Shown here: positions 38,769-52,315 of the stretch, piece after piece
Position numbering within the stretch: position 1 is the stretch's first letter
Layout: every line of letters begins with the position of its first letter
NCBI GenBank assembly: GCA_023238725.1
Contig: CM041531.1
Span: 20,616,643-20,680,642 of the forward strand
From: Scortum barcoo
Lineage: Eukaryota > Chordata > Actinopteri > Centrarchiformes > Terapontidae
Reading direction: 5' to 3'
Length of the DNA: 64,000 nucleotides
The notes under the pieces: model-generated
The model's input: only the letters and a program-made list of their open reading frames with translations
Told to the model about the DNA's origin: nothing
Databases searched by the model: none
Translations under genes and position numbers: made by a program

Positions 38769-40406
38769 TTCTCTGTCTCTCAGCTCCTCATCCCCCCCAC
38801 CCCCCCTCTGCCTCCTTCTCCACGTCATCTCTTGATTCTCGGTCTCTAAATGTTTTCTCTACTCACACAGACACCTCCACAGACTGCGACGACCATCGGA
38901 TGCCCTGCTCTGCTTTACCCTTGTCCTATTTGTTTTGTGCTGACAAAAGCCTCCCCACTCAAACCCAACAATGGATGACCCGAGTGTCTTCACCCTCACC
39001 TGACTCTGAAAGTCCTGACTGTGGGCAAACCACTCCATCAAGCTGCCCTCTTTGCCAACGTGAACAGCTGATTCTAGGAGTTATAATTCCAGCTCTGACC
39101 TTGATGGCCACCGCGGAGGTCAACATCGCAGCTGCACCTCCGCTTCATCTCTCCTTCCTTCTTTCTTCTAATCCATGTCAGTGGCTCTGAAGCCAAACAA
39201 GGACAGGCTCTAAACATTAGGTCAATTAGTCACGTAGTTTGCCTTTTGGCAAGTCACAGATGCATGCAGAATTGATAATAAACCTCAAGCTGCAGACTGG
39301 GCACTATGATTTATGTGGAAGTGCCAGAAAATTTTGCTCTTTGAGGGTCATTGCAGTCATGATTAACCTTAAGTCCTTGGTCACACACAAATGGCAACAC
39401 TTCTTTTTTCACACTGGCCTGCATGCTGCGTTGATCATCACACTGCATTCATTGACCACTGAAACCATAAATGTACCCTTTTCTACATTTTCTGCCGTTA
39501 TCTAAATGTTCAAAAAAGTACAGCAGAGTGGATTTATAATACGGTGTAAAATTTGTTCATCCTCATTTGCTAACACAGCAACAAAGTCAGATATAGTAAT
39601 ATATCACTTGTAAAAACAAATCAGTCCATATCTTATCCCCTCCGAAAAGCCATTCTTAGTATCTCTATCAGCCATCTCATTTCTGGAGAATAATCTATGC
39701 TCACTCACTGGGAGCCACAAAACCGTGAGTCATAGTTGAATTGAGGACAGTGGAGCGGCTTTACTTGTCAGATTCAGCTATTTCATACTTTCCTTACCAC
39801 ACATAGAATGCAAATATGGGTTTTGCAGCGTTGAAGTAGATATACTGTACGCGTGTGCGTTTTTTTGCAGCTGTACACGTGAGTCAGAGTGGATGAACAT
39901 GAGTACGCCTTGCATAATGGATTCACGGAAGAAAGGACCATGGGTAACGATCGACTATGTAACTACTGTATGTAAGGTATATTGAAAATTTTGTATTGCG
40001 TGCTTTTGTATGCAAGCTCAGGAGAGTTAAAGAAGCAGCGCTTATATTAAGTCTGTCAATCAAACCATATTAATTTCAGTCAGTCATAGAGTGCATGACC
40101 TCACGGAGTTGCAAGCTGCAGTGGCCAGAGTCAAGGTGGCCACCACTAAAATCAATGGGATCTGTCAGTAAAATGTTGATCTTTATCTTTGAATTAATAA
40201 AAAAAAAGAAATCTTTTATTCCACTTGTGTAGACTTGTAAAAATAGTACAATTAGAGCTTGAATTATTGCTGGTAGGATCACCCTTTGTTCTGTTGGCTC
40301 TATGACAACCTGAACACCAGAAACATAAATCCTCTCATATTGTGAGCAGTTTTTCTGGAAAGGCCTTAAGTCAAACAAAATGCAGGGTAAAATACTCAAG
40401 TGTAGT

Positions 40407-40622
40407 CAGGGCTGCAACTAACAATTATTTTCACTACTGATTCAACTGCAGATTTTTTTTCAGATGAATCATTTTTTTGTTTGATGTACACAACATCCTG
40501 AAACATGGGAACCGTTTGGCATTTTTGCTTGAAAAATTACTGAAACTATTTGTTATTAAAATAGTTGCTGATTGATTTTTAGTCAGTCTACCAGTCAATT
40601 AATTGATGTTAATGGAGCTCTT
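40407..40622 (+). mobile_element. hAT-like MITE, internally deleted
   Basis: It opens with CAGGGCTGCAACTAACAATT and its right half contains 'tttggcatttttgcttgaaa', then 'aaaatagttgctgattgatt' and 'cagtcaattaattgatg'. These are the two ends of a widespread teleost MITE whose ends are inverted copies (GGGCTGCAACTAA near the left, its complement degraded at the right). The middle is missing relative to full copies. No clear target-site duplication remains, so the insertion is old. Confidence 0.8.
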
Positions 40623-41810
40623 GCTGTATTGCAGTAAGATACAAAATTATATTTTGAGTGTCCAGCTTCTCTTAATCTATTCCTATGCTAGATGACAGCT
40701 TTGTATGTTCTTTAATACACCCATTTAATATTAAGTGACCACATTACATCCAGTTGTATTAACTAAAATCCCATAAAAGCAGAGGATCTGTTCAGATCTC
40801 TACAAATCTGATTCCCCCATTGCTTTTTTTTTTTTAAAAAAAGCCCAATACAAGAAAAGGATGACACCAGTATTATGGGATATATCTTAACACATAAATC
40901 TGGTTTTATCTTTGACATTTATTCATGTTTTTTGTTGTCAAACAGTGAATTCAAGTGGCACTCCAAACATTAGCCTATGTGCAGTATCTAATATTTTATC
41001 AACATCAAAATGAATAAGGATCATGAGGACCCTTCTCATGACAACAGTGGATACCAATACAAGACACATGTTACTATCATTAAAGGTGTGAGAAATCCAT
41101 AAAATTCAAATAATAAAATATTGAATAGTGTATATAGGAAATGGAACAAATCATCATTTTCCTTGAATGTTCGAAACAAAGAAGACAGTCCAGAAGGTTA
41201 TTAACCTTGGGAATTTGCTAATGCATGTTCATCAGTCAATTCATCAGTAAATTTGTTTTTTTTCCCTATCTGCTTTCTGCATAATCATAATTAGGATTTT
41301 TCTCTCTAATCAGAACCTGCAGCACACGGTCCACCGCAGCCCACATCAACCTGCAGTCCCATCCCCAGTTAATATCCTTGAGAATAACAGCAGACCAAAA
41401 AGTCTAATTATATTTTTCACCCTGGTAGACCTTGCTGTATCGCCTACTTTGCATAAAAGTCAGAAATCTTAGGTTTCATCATCTTGCCCATGAACTGCCA
41501 ACCACACAGGTGACTGCGCAGATGACAAAAATTATTAATCACCCAAACAGTTTGTTGACATGTTTTGTCCCTGTCTGCTCTTAGCTGTGGTGTCTGAATA
41601 ATTAGCCTGTCCTCTCTGCTGTGCCTCTTTCATCTTGCCCTGCCCCACGTTAGATGGTGCGTTGTCATGCTACTGACTGACAGTGGTGGCAGCCATCCAT
41701 GCCGTGCCACTGGCAGAGTGTGAGCTGCCAGCGCAACGCAACGAGAGGAAGGGAGAGGGGAGGGGAGTTTCCAGAAACATGGAGAGATGACTTTGAAGAC
41801 ACTCTACAGG

Positions 41811-42181
41811 GTTACATTTTGTGCTTTTACATCTTTAGACTCAGACTGTAAAGGTGCTGCCCTTTGCAGGGAATCACAGTGACTGTGGTGAAACGCGTAC
41901 AAACATCATGACAAAGGTCACTTATAAGCTGAGCAAGAAACACAACCACCGGTGAATTCGTACTGGAAGTATAACTCATTATCATGGCCAACTTTTTCAC
42001 CTGCAGCCCCACCACCTGCTCCACCAGCACTTACTGACACGAAGGTCGCTCCACGTTGAAGACTGCTTCCCCTTGGACATCATCCCCAAGGAAATCTAAC
42101 AGCGGTCCAATTTGCAACCAGCCACCTAGCCAAAAAGGTTGAAGAAATAGTGCACCAGTCACAGTCTCCAGTTCCCCGTTT
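41811..42181 (-). mobile_element. Probable dispersed percomorph repeat (minus orientation)
   Basis: On the minus strand the phrases 'ttggctaggtggctggttgc', 'gtcttcaacgtggagcgac', 'gtgctggtggagcaggtggt' plus 'ggggctgcaggt', and 'gcaaagggcagcacc' match, from memory, a repeat seen in many perciform genomes. Two open frames of 67 codons cross it, but the sequence does not look like a known protein. Ends are approximate. Confidence 0.55.
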
Positions 42182-45100
42182 GTGCACCCAACTCCCAGTA
42201 TGCAAAGATGTATTAACATTGATATTTGTACCAAAAACTGGTATTGGCTCAGTTAATGTCAGTAGGCTTATTGTAGACCAGTTTCACCCATCATAAGATT
42301 CAAATGTTCACTTGTAAAATAAGTAAAAACAAAAATAACTGATTCATTCAACAAGACAGGGTCCACTCAGGTCCAAGACGCAGATTAACTGTGACACCCT
42401 GGGCCAAGCTTAGACACCCTGCTTTGATATTTAGACAGACAGCCTCCTCACAAAGTGAAGAAATTAATGACATTTAAATGTTAAATGGATCTCTGTCTAG
42501 TTGGCATTAATTAGGTGGATTAGAAACAAATCCCAGTAAGAGAATCTAATGTTTTGGCATTTCTAAAGTCTTGTTGCTCACATGGCAAGGTGCATTACCT
42601 CTGTATTAGCCTATTATTCCCTCCAGGAGTCTGTGACCTCCCAATCAGAGAGATTAATGCAGATTCCACCAATTCCTGCATTATTTACCAGAACTCGCAG
42701 TTGTGTCCATTCTTTGCAGTGTTTCCAAATGGAGGAAACGGTTTAATGTTGAAGTCGAATTACCAAATGTTGTCATGAGCCCAGGCCAACTTAAGTTAAA
42801 CTTCAACCTCAACAGACCAATATACATGCAGATACGATGATATATCAGAGACTTTTTTTCCTTCTAAAGTCATGTTCTGAGGCACTGCTCACTCCCAGGC
42901 TGTGCTTCTCTCCCAACGAGCAATGCCAATTCAAATTTCAACAAACCATTCTATACACAAACAAAAAACCTCAAACTGACCATTTTATTTACGAACTTCG
43001 TGACTACACAGCCTTAAAGTAAGAACAGGCTTAATTCGGGCTAAATATATCCCCTAAAGTCACTCAACTTTCTTGCAAGCTTTTGGAAGAATACCAACTT
43101 TTTTAACTTTTGACCAACTACTACAGTAACTTGCAGGAAAATTAGTGTTGTTGACACATTGATTTTTGATGATTGAATTTAACTTTATTGCTGGATGGCT
43201 TTAGTCCATTTTTGTTCATAGTAATTATTATCTGACCACCTGACGCAAATTGCTGCCATGTAGAGAACACCTAGAGCTACTCTGATCTGTTCAACTTCAA
43301 ATAACTACTGTGTTGTTACTACTCCGACTACATGTCTCACAGTAAAGTATATTGTAATTATTTTAAAGTCAATATCATTATCTCTATTAAAATGTTTGCT
43401 TTGAAAACTGAATACATCTTCAGTGAATTCTCCACAGATTCTTACTTGTTTAATGCTGTAGAGTTGCCTCAGCACACTCGTTTTCAAGGGCCAGAATCAG
43501 ACATAGAAAATAAACAGAGACGAACAAAAATGTAAGTATTGAAATCGTAACTACGAAACTATCAATATTTCCCAAATCCCCGAAGACATGTTGTTGACAA
43601 GTCTGATAGAAACTTTGCTTTAGCAACAATGCAGCTGAGATCATTGAAAGAAAAAAAATGCAATGTAGAGAAGATTTTTTAATTTGCAGTGTTGCTGTCT
43701 GGACTCCAACACAATCAATAAAACAAGTCTAAGTGAAGACAGGACAACCTAGCAGATGTTGTGCCAAAATTTATAGACCTTAAAAAATGAGTTTTCCATG
43801 GCGGTGTGTCCTTATTTTGTCCTCTGTGTGCGCGTGTGTGTTGTTTTTTTCAGGACACAAAGAAACTATGCCTGGGGAAATGTGCTTAGTAATAAATGAC
43901 CAGAGTCTATGCTAATGTATAACTCTGACAACTTCCTTATACAATCACTGGATATTTGTGTTTTGAGATAATAAGATCACAACTCATTGCAAGTGTACTT
44001 TATAGCAAGGTAAGCAGGAGGCTGAGCTTCATTCATCACAAACCTGCGAAATGTTTTCTAAAACACACCAACAGAACTGACACGTTTCAATTTTTCCACC
44101 CTCATTATTTAAACACAAATACGTCGTAATGAATGACTCTAATGATGAAAGACTTTTAATGTGTCAAACTTCAAGGACCCATTGTTTCTATAAGTTGTCA
44201 GGCTGTATGTTATTCTACATCTCCTTTTCCTTGTGTTTCCTCGTGCTGTGTGCCTATTTGTTTTAACTATGACAAATTACTGCCAAATCCTCTTCATCCT
44301 TTTTTATTATAATTCATTGGACTGATAAAATAAGGTGACCAATGACACATGCTGCACCCTTATACAATAAAGAACTTTACAATGTACTTTGCACTTTTTC
44401 AGCTTCTAACATTACCTAGCAAGCCATGAATCCAAGCATTATTGTATTACTCAGCGACTTTCCTCACCACGCAGAACGAACCAGATGCAATATGATTTTC
44501 CGTGGTTTAGATACAGACATATTGAATATTCATAGCACAGAGAAACCACCTGTAAGTTATCTGTGAGCACCTGTTTGACATCGTAAGTCAAGATGGACAC
44601 GCCATGTGCATACACTTGAATTTCCTCAAAATACCTTAAAAAAAGGCTCTCAAGTTTTTAAGTCCAGAGGATTCAGACGCTCCGTTGTGTGCCATCAGAG
44701 TTCAGCTATTTCTGCTGCTTAAAACCGAACAATCTCATTTGAAACTGGGTTGATTTATGATGCATCACAGACTATGGCTAAAAATAAAAGGGAGAACAAA
44801 AAAAGTGTCCTTATGAACCCTTAGTATAGCGCAGTTCCAAAGATTGTAGCTGGATTAAGCAGCTGTACCGGTGAGTGGGTTGGCCCACGCTGCCCTGAGC
44901 ACCCTCGCAGGCTACGGAAATGGAGGAAAATATATCATCTCTTCAAAATGAGATCACATTATTAATTTGCCTTTCTCATTATGCCTTACTTGCATGTGTA
45001 CTCTCGGTTAAAAAAAAATTAGTCTCCACACCTGGTGAAAGAGACCGTCAGCCTAATAGAGAGCAAGCTGTCCCTCTGCGTACAGTATGCTTTGACACAA

Positions 45101-47173
45101 TGAAATGATGTAGCTATTCTTGGAGGCTGCTTGTGCACTTCGATGGATGCCATTTTTCACACCATTAACTGCAGCCTACTGGTTTTATTCACAGCGCAGA
45201 GATAGGCCAAAACAATCCTAAACACGCCCACGAACGAGCACAATTGCAACAATTGATCTAAGCTGTTCCACCCAGTCTGTCGCAATTCTGTGCAGCAGGA
45301 GAAACCATTATCTCCATCCACCGTTCATCTCTCCCTATCTCTCTTTCTTTCACACATTCTCTGTCTTTCTTTGCTGTGCCTTTAACTCCCTTTTTCATCC
45401 TATTCAGCTCTATCCTTGCCCAGGGACAAGCAAAAAGGGTCGGTGGCTGAATCACAGAGCGCAAACATGCACGGTTAAAAAAAATAAAATAAATAAAAAT
45501 TCACCGCTTCATCTGTAACTAGCCCACTAGTAGGCGTGCTAGTTGATAAAAATCAATGAGCAAGACTAGCACAATTTTTTGGAGTGTGTACCTCAGCAGA
45601 GGTCTAACCTAAAGCCCTCATTACAGTCTGTGCTGAGTGCAGGGTTCGCACAGGGAGGCAGAGCTCAAAGGGCCAGCTAATCCAGTGGGTCTTACAGGCA
45701 TGATGGGCTAGTCAATATGCTGGGCCTGCATCCTAAAGAAGCTGGAGTTCCACAGCACAGCTAAGTAAAAGAGGCTCAGGGGAATGCTTTGCGTGGTGCA
45801 GTTTTATTCTCTCTACAGCTGTCAAGGTTAGACGCTGCTAAAGTCTTAACCCGTTGTTTACTGCTACTCCCTCCCTTGTTGTTCTCTGCTCTCCCCTTTA
45901 CTACTCAGTAATGCTTAATTTCTAATATGGGGAATAAAAAGATTAGTCTGTTATTGCTGCCACGGTTTAGGTAAAAGCATCGGATAAATGCCAGGTCAGA
46001 ATCAGCGTACAAAATCACCTCAGCCAAGAGATGATTGGACATTTTACTTCACATCCCGAAGCCTTATCAGTCCCGGGAATAACTGAGCCTCTGATTCATT
46101 CAAAGTATGGACAAATTTATATGGAGCTCAGCTCAAGGCGGCAACACAGGTGTGGAGATGGCAGGGTGTTTTGTGTTCAGCGAAGAATAGATAAGGCTCG
46201 AGGTACCTTGTTCTTGTTGTTTTCCTGAGCAAAGAGAACTCCGCTGGAGGCACGTCACCAAGTTTAATTTAGGAATTTAATTTCCACACACAAAAGAGGT
46301 CAGGCAAGGAGGAACAAATTGACAGACACGGCAGGCGGGTACTTGTCATTTCTGCCAAATGGCTTTTAATGAGAAGAAACCCTTTGGCCCAGGTATGTCA
46401 GGTTGAAGGGTACTTTCCTCTGTGAGTGGTTAAGCTCTCAGCGCTGCCCACCGAGTGTTGTTGGCCTGCAAGGACAGCTGGTTGCCATGTTCATAGGTCG
46501 GAGACTGGGCCAAACCCTGCCTTAATCTGGAGTAAATGGATTCTGTGGTGGAGAACAGGCCGGGCCGTCCTCAGTGGAGATCACTGGGCTGTGGTCAACT
46601 GGGCAGTAAACCCACAACACCGGTGGCCAACTGGAAATGGTTGCTTTGTGGGAAATTATCCACCAGGACACAGCTTTGTGACTGATTGTGGTTTCTGATT
46701 GGAGGTATTCATTTGGACAAATGGACAGAACCACAATCTCCTGCTAAAATGATCTGATCTTCAGCCAAATTAAGACATTGTTAGTAGTCGGATAAAACAT
46801 TTTTTTTTATTTATAAGGTAATTACTTTATTATGTTGGTACATACATAGTAGAGGTCCTTTCTTTAGTCAAATGTACTTGTTTGCCCCATATTTATCCAG
46901 ACTCTGTGGCTATAAAAATAGATGCACTTAATTTGGGTCAAGATTTAATCCAAGTAATAAATTGAATGGCCGGTCTGTAATTTTTTTAAATACTTACTAT
47001 ACTTATTTACTATAATAGTTTTATTTCTGCAGTGACCCATTTTCCCCACAGGAATCATCAAATTTCCTAATATCTTTGCCATGCCCTTAAACGTTCCCTG
47101 AAATATTCCCTTATAATAGGATCAGCTATTTCATGGAATGAGTGTGTTTACCGCTGTCCTTTTATATTGTTCT

Positions 47174-47207
47174 ACTCCCTGAATGAAAGCACTCCCTGAA
47201 TGAAAGC
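47174..47207. repeat. Perfect 17-bp tandem duplication
   Basis: ACTCCCTGAATGAAAGC occurs twice, back to back, with no mismatch. Confidence 0.9.
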
Positions 47208-47287
47208 ACCAGTGATTACCAGAGTCCCCTTCATAGTTAAATGTTGAAGGATTCTTGCTAGGCAGTTTTCTGCTTCTTTCCCTGCTC

Positions 47288-47363
47288 TGCAGCAGCAGCA
47301 GCAGCAGGGGGAAACACAGAGTGAGGAGAGGATATGGACCCTGCAAAAAAAAAAAAAAAAAAA
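47288..47363. repeat. (CAG)n followed by poly-A (19)
   Basis: Six CAG units at 47288-47306 and, about 40 bases on, a run of 19 A at 47345-47363. Confidence 0.85.
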
Positions 47364-48498
47364 TGGCCCTTTGATTTTGGCTTTGGTCTCCTTTGGGCTG
47401 CCTCTGGGTTTGGAACAGATTTGGTTCAGTGCTGAACGCAGCAGCTTCTGCAGAGGGGGACCGTGGTTCCCCCCTTGACGTGGATGTGTCATAACTGGTT
47501 TCAGTCTCGATAAGGAGACATCGCAGGCTGGCTGTCAGATCTGGGGCCAGCTATTTGGATACCTCCCCCTCCAGACCAAGCTTTAACAATGCAGCATTGA
47601 AGCACGCATCACACATACGGCTCAAACCTTTCTGATCGAATCATTTACATGGCAGTTTTCTTTGACAGACTCCGTTTTAGTACAAATGGCTTAATTTGAC
47701 AGCGAGGCCAGTGGGATCACGCGGCTTGTATTGGGTGATGAAGAGAAATTGAATAGACCAGCCCATTTGTGCCACTGTGTCTGCCGTGGTGCCCACAGAT
47801 GGCTGTAACGTTAAATGGGATCGGGTCCTGCGTATTTAGTGGTGGACTAAGCTTATCAAGCATAAGGTTGACTGTTTTAAAAAACAAGCTGAACCTTCAG
47901 GACTTGACAGTCCTGATAGTTCGGCTGCTGCGCTTTGTAGGTGATTTCCAGTAGCATCCATGACTCACTTTCAAAAATCCATCATATACTCATATAGCCA
48001 GTCTCTTCAGTAAAACTGTTAGTCAGAACTTCATCTCTAAAACACATTTGAGGACGCCTTCGCCTGACACCACTGTTTTCCTGCTGCTGGCCTCCTCTGT
48101 CTTCAGGCCTGCAGCTGAGCAGAAACAGTGAACCAGTCTCCAGCACTACGATGAGCATGTGCAGACAAGTACCACAAGGCTGACTGATGGAGGCCAATGT
48201 CCTGGACGTGCTGTACTCTGCTACTGATAATTGCTCTTTGTCCAGCTTATAGTCACTCCTCTCATTTGGAGCTTTAATTCTACAAGTCCTGATTGCCTTC
48301 CTGTGTTCATTTGTCTTGAGCTGAGCACAGACGTGCAGCATCGTCTGCTCGTGGTATGATTCTGCATAATAACTACATCCACATAATAACAGTCCATCAT
48401 TCCTGTTTGGTTCTATATAAAGATGTGTAGCTCACTGCCAGCCCCCTTCCCCTCAGAGTCCATGCCACCGCCTCCTATCCCCAGTCTCGATTTTTCGA

Positions 48499-48526
<28 letters not shown>
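48499..48526. repeat. Poly-T run (28), longest homopolymer in the window
   Basis: Uninterrupted run of 28 T in the intron. It is preceded by 'cgatttttcga', a small duplication of the CGATT unit. On the minus (transcribed) strand this is poly-A. Confidence 0.9.
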
Positions 48527-48529
<3 letters not shown>

Positions 48530-51500
48530 CGCTTCATTAAATTCTTTCAATTTACCAGTCTGTGTCTTTCTAATAAGCAACATGAGTGCACTCCTACATT
48601 TGCCTTTCCTTAGTTGCCCTTTTCGTTTAGTGAAATTCAGTTTTACCAAAAAGAACAACATCGGAAATTTCAGAGATTCCCTTATGTTCTGTTTGGTGCC
48701 ATTTTGTCCCCCTTGTTTTTCCTCAGACTTCTAAGTCCAAGGTTGACATGATACCTAAATGAATTATTGCCTCCGGAGTTGCCACTCCTGCAGTATTATT
48801 ATTACAAATGGAGTAGTTTATCAGTATGTTACCTTCCAGTGTCCTTCCTGTAGATCCTTCTCATTTTACCTTCCATGAATCCAATAATGGGATTCACAAG
48901 TAAGACAGCCTACATTTGAGTGTAATAGGCTTTTGAAGAGAGCAATCTTGAAAAACTATTTGTGCTCTGTGCCGCGTTTTTTTTCTTGACATGTAAAGGA
49001 GATTTACTGCCTCACTGTGGACCGCACTGTGGCATGGACATGAAACTACTGATGCTCTCCATACTTAAATAAAAATGATCTCTCTAATAAAACATTTTAG
49101 GAATACTAATGGTTTATGTATTGTTCAGTACAGATACAGCAATTACAAAGATTAAGAGACTATAATTTAATATGTTTTATCCACTAGTCTGGAGGTAGGC
49201 AATCACATGGCCTCACATACTTTAATGGGAATTTCCTTGGTATTGCTTTTAATTTAACCATCATCGTCATTGCTCTTTTATCAGGTTCCCTCAAAATAGC
49301 CATTTACTTGTGTTTGCTAAAATAGATATAAGCGTACAATATGTGACTATTAAAGCCGGATTTTTGCCGTGGCACTGTCCTCAGCTCCCATTTATGTGAC
49401 AGCAGTGTTTCTTCTATATGCATTCAACAGTGGTGCAAGGACCCTGCTGGATAATTAGCACTGCTACTTTAAGCAGCCAGAATCGGCGATGAGCGAGGAT
49501 TATAAATGAAACCCGCCCGCTTATGGGCATATTAGGGGTGGACTCGAGGTACAAACACTAGTAGCAGAAATCCACAATTTATTCATGATTATAATGTTAA
49601 GCCTGTGCCTCGATGGTGAAGGTTTTTACTACGCTATGTTTTCTCTGATGATCTGATTGGTTAAACCAAACTTGTCTGTCATGTACCAACTTCCTCCAAG
49701 CACAGTTCCTGTTGTTATTGGTTCAATAAACTCAACACTGCCTTGGCGAGTTTCTTTGTTCAGCAGTGGAACTGAACGGGAGATAAAGGTATGGAGCATG
49801 CTTGTCTTCAATTTTTTTCCATCTACTTTGCGGCAATTCCTGCTCTTCTGTGCTGTGATTGGCTAATACTTCTACTCATGATACCCTAGCTCCACCGTTT
49901 TTTCCTGTCAAAGGAGAGAACTGTAAGCCCACGCTGGAGAGAGAGAGATTATTTTTGCTTTTATTGGATACTGACAGTGGAGAGGCAGACAGGAATTGAG
50001 GGGGAGGGAGCGGGGCATGACATGCAACAAAGGTAGCCAGTTGTAACTGAAATGGCATCAGTGGTGACCATGTGGCATACGCTGTAACCATTGGGCGCTC
50101 CCAAGAATTGCATCTCATAATATATTTTATGTAATGGTAATATTTTTCCCTTCCGTACAAATATAATTGTGCATTTTGAATGAGTTCTGTCTCCAGTGCA
50201 TCATACAGTTGCTCTTAATTTCCTACCAAGGATCATCTCTTCTGTGACGGTGTGTCCTAACTATGTGCCCCGAGGATGGTTCTAAAGATTCATATGTGAC
50301 TCACTGCCTCAATTTCCTAGTTGGTCTTTTTTTACAAAACAGGAAAGAAGTGATTAGTTAATTTACTACACTGACACTAATACCTCTGAGGGCCTAACAT
50401 TAAGATAATAAGGAGCAAATAACTTTTTTTCTGAAAATACTTTGATATAAAATAATTTAGCTTATTTAGATTACTTCAGATTTCAACACACAGTCTATAA
50501 GTGTATACAAATATGTGTCAAAATCCCTTCTTTCTCGTGATTCACTAAATATCCTCTTGTGGCACAAAATAAAACTCACTGCTGGACAAAAAAAACCTAG
50601 TGCAAATACTGTGATAGTGATTAAGGTTTAATAGTTTGCTCACCACTGGGTTCGATCGCACTGCACTGAGTGTTGTTAGGAGTGGTCCAAATTCTTTTCC
50701 GAATTTCTTTTTTCTTTTTTTTGCTAGATGTGAGTTTGGCACTTGTTCTCCATGGAAGGGACAAGGAGGAGGATCAACTCTGGCAGAAAAGAAAGTAAGA
50801 CCCCTAGGTGACCCCTTTAAGGGAATTCTTTGTCTTTATGAGGAAAGCAAGCCATTTTGGAGGTGAAGGTCTTTCTAAAAGGACAATTATGATTCTGGTT
50901 ATGTCTTATTTCCCTTGTTTGTGCCATCATGTTGACTCTGTTCAGTATTTAATCACGTTGGTTATTAGTGCTTGTTAATATCAGTTAGGTAACACCACAT
51001 TGTGTTGAAGAAACTACAAATCATTTGGGATGAATAATTCTCATGTTTGAAAGATCACAAATCAGCAGCGGTACTTGTTTCAAGAACTGCAGCTCTAGTT
51101 GCCTTTCCCTGGACTTCTCACAAACCAGGCCAAGTGTTGGCAAATCAATCTGTGAAATTTATTTAAACAATCTTCTGTGTCATCTCTTTTTATAGATGTG
51201 AGAGTCCCCCTGGGCCTTGTTAAAGTTCTTCTTGGGGCTTGAAAAATGTATTCAATTAGAAAAACGGTAAACTTAATCCTCATTTAAAATGTAGTAATAA
51301 TAATAAAATAATAATAAAATCACTCCCTTCACCCTGACAAAAATCTACTGAACATACATTTTTTTTAAAATGTTTCATGAATAACGCTACAAAGACAAGA
51401 CAAATGCAATGTACGTAACTCCGAGGCAATGGACAGATGGCTGACTCTATTGCAGTGTGACTAATAAAAGGGTTGAAATGAGGTGTTTTAATCATTTTTT

Positions 51501-52305
51501 TGGATTCAGCTTTTGTCCAATTGGCACAGTTACGCCACACGTATGTGATCCCGAGCTGCGGAAGCGGTCCTGTGAAGTAAGCGGCAGTAACAGACCAGTA
51601 GCTCCTTAATTTCTGGGCAGCTACGTGCTTTGGAGTGTCAGCTTTAACTTGGAGCACTGCAGTATCTCCAGTTCCCCAAAGACCTTGTGGGTGATAATCA
51701 GTCATTACTGCTCCTTCGCTGAGTTATTTATTTCACTACATCCACACGGCAATTCATCATTTATTTATGTGACAGTTGTTATCTATTATGTTGTTCCTTT
51801 CATGTGGCCAAGAATGAGAGATTTTATGGAACATTAGGTTTCCATGCATCTGATGGCGCTACATTGATTCTGTTTCTTCATCTCCCGTTGACACAGTCTG
51901 CAATCTCACAGGTCAGTTAATTGCAGGATATTGATACCGGCATTATGACCGCCACTGCAGCTAATATGATTCCTTAGCCATTTCAATATGTGGGATTGTG
52001 CTCCCCCAATAAAAAATGACATTTGAGCCACTGTGCAGAGCCCTCTCTAATGGGGTCTGGGATAAGAATGGTAATATGCGTTGGAGCTGGCAGAGGCACA
52101 GGCCGTGTTTTTGTTTATAAATAGCTCCAGCCAGCATTATTCCACTTGCAGTTGTCCCATAATCATCAATCACTCCCGCGCGCAGGCCGGCTTCTCCTGC
52201 TCACCAGAGAGAAGGTGCGCTGTGAGCTGTGCCCTTGCACCTCCAACTGTGCAAGTACATAAAGTAGAGTGCGGCGAGTGGGACAGGGCTGGGAGTCGGG
52301 GAGAA

Positions 52306-52315
52306 GGGGGGGGGG
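52306..52315. repeat. G10 run in G-rich sequence
   Basis: Ten G in a row within a 50-base G-rich stretch, about 1.1 kb inside the intron from exon 1. Confidence 0.8.

Larger units (their letters stand above)
24546..40406. other. Intron part B: mostly unassigned sequence
   Basis: This part holds the probable dispersed repeat at 30.7-31.0 kb, several homopolymer runs and the TCTG repeat at 38.7 kb. The plus-strand frame at 38900-39190 (96 codons) and the minus-strand frame at 33879-34265 (128 codons) have no familiar sequence and no flanking splice logic. I see no gene. Confidence 0.55.

Noticed and set aside
47288..47306. CAG repeat considered as part of a coding poly-Gln exon
   Set aside because: Only six units, next to poly-A, with no supporting frame or splice sites.
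51280..51705. Minus-strand frame of 141 codons
   Set aside because: It reads into an (ATT)n stretch at one end and shows no familiar motif.
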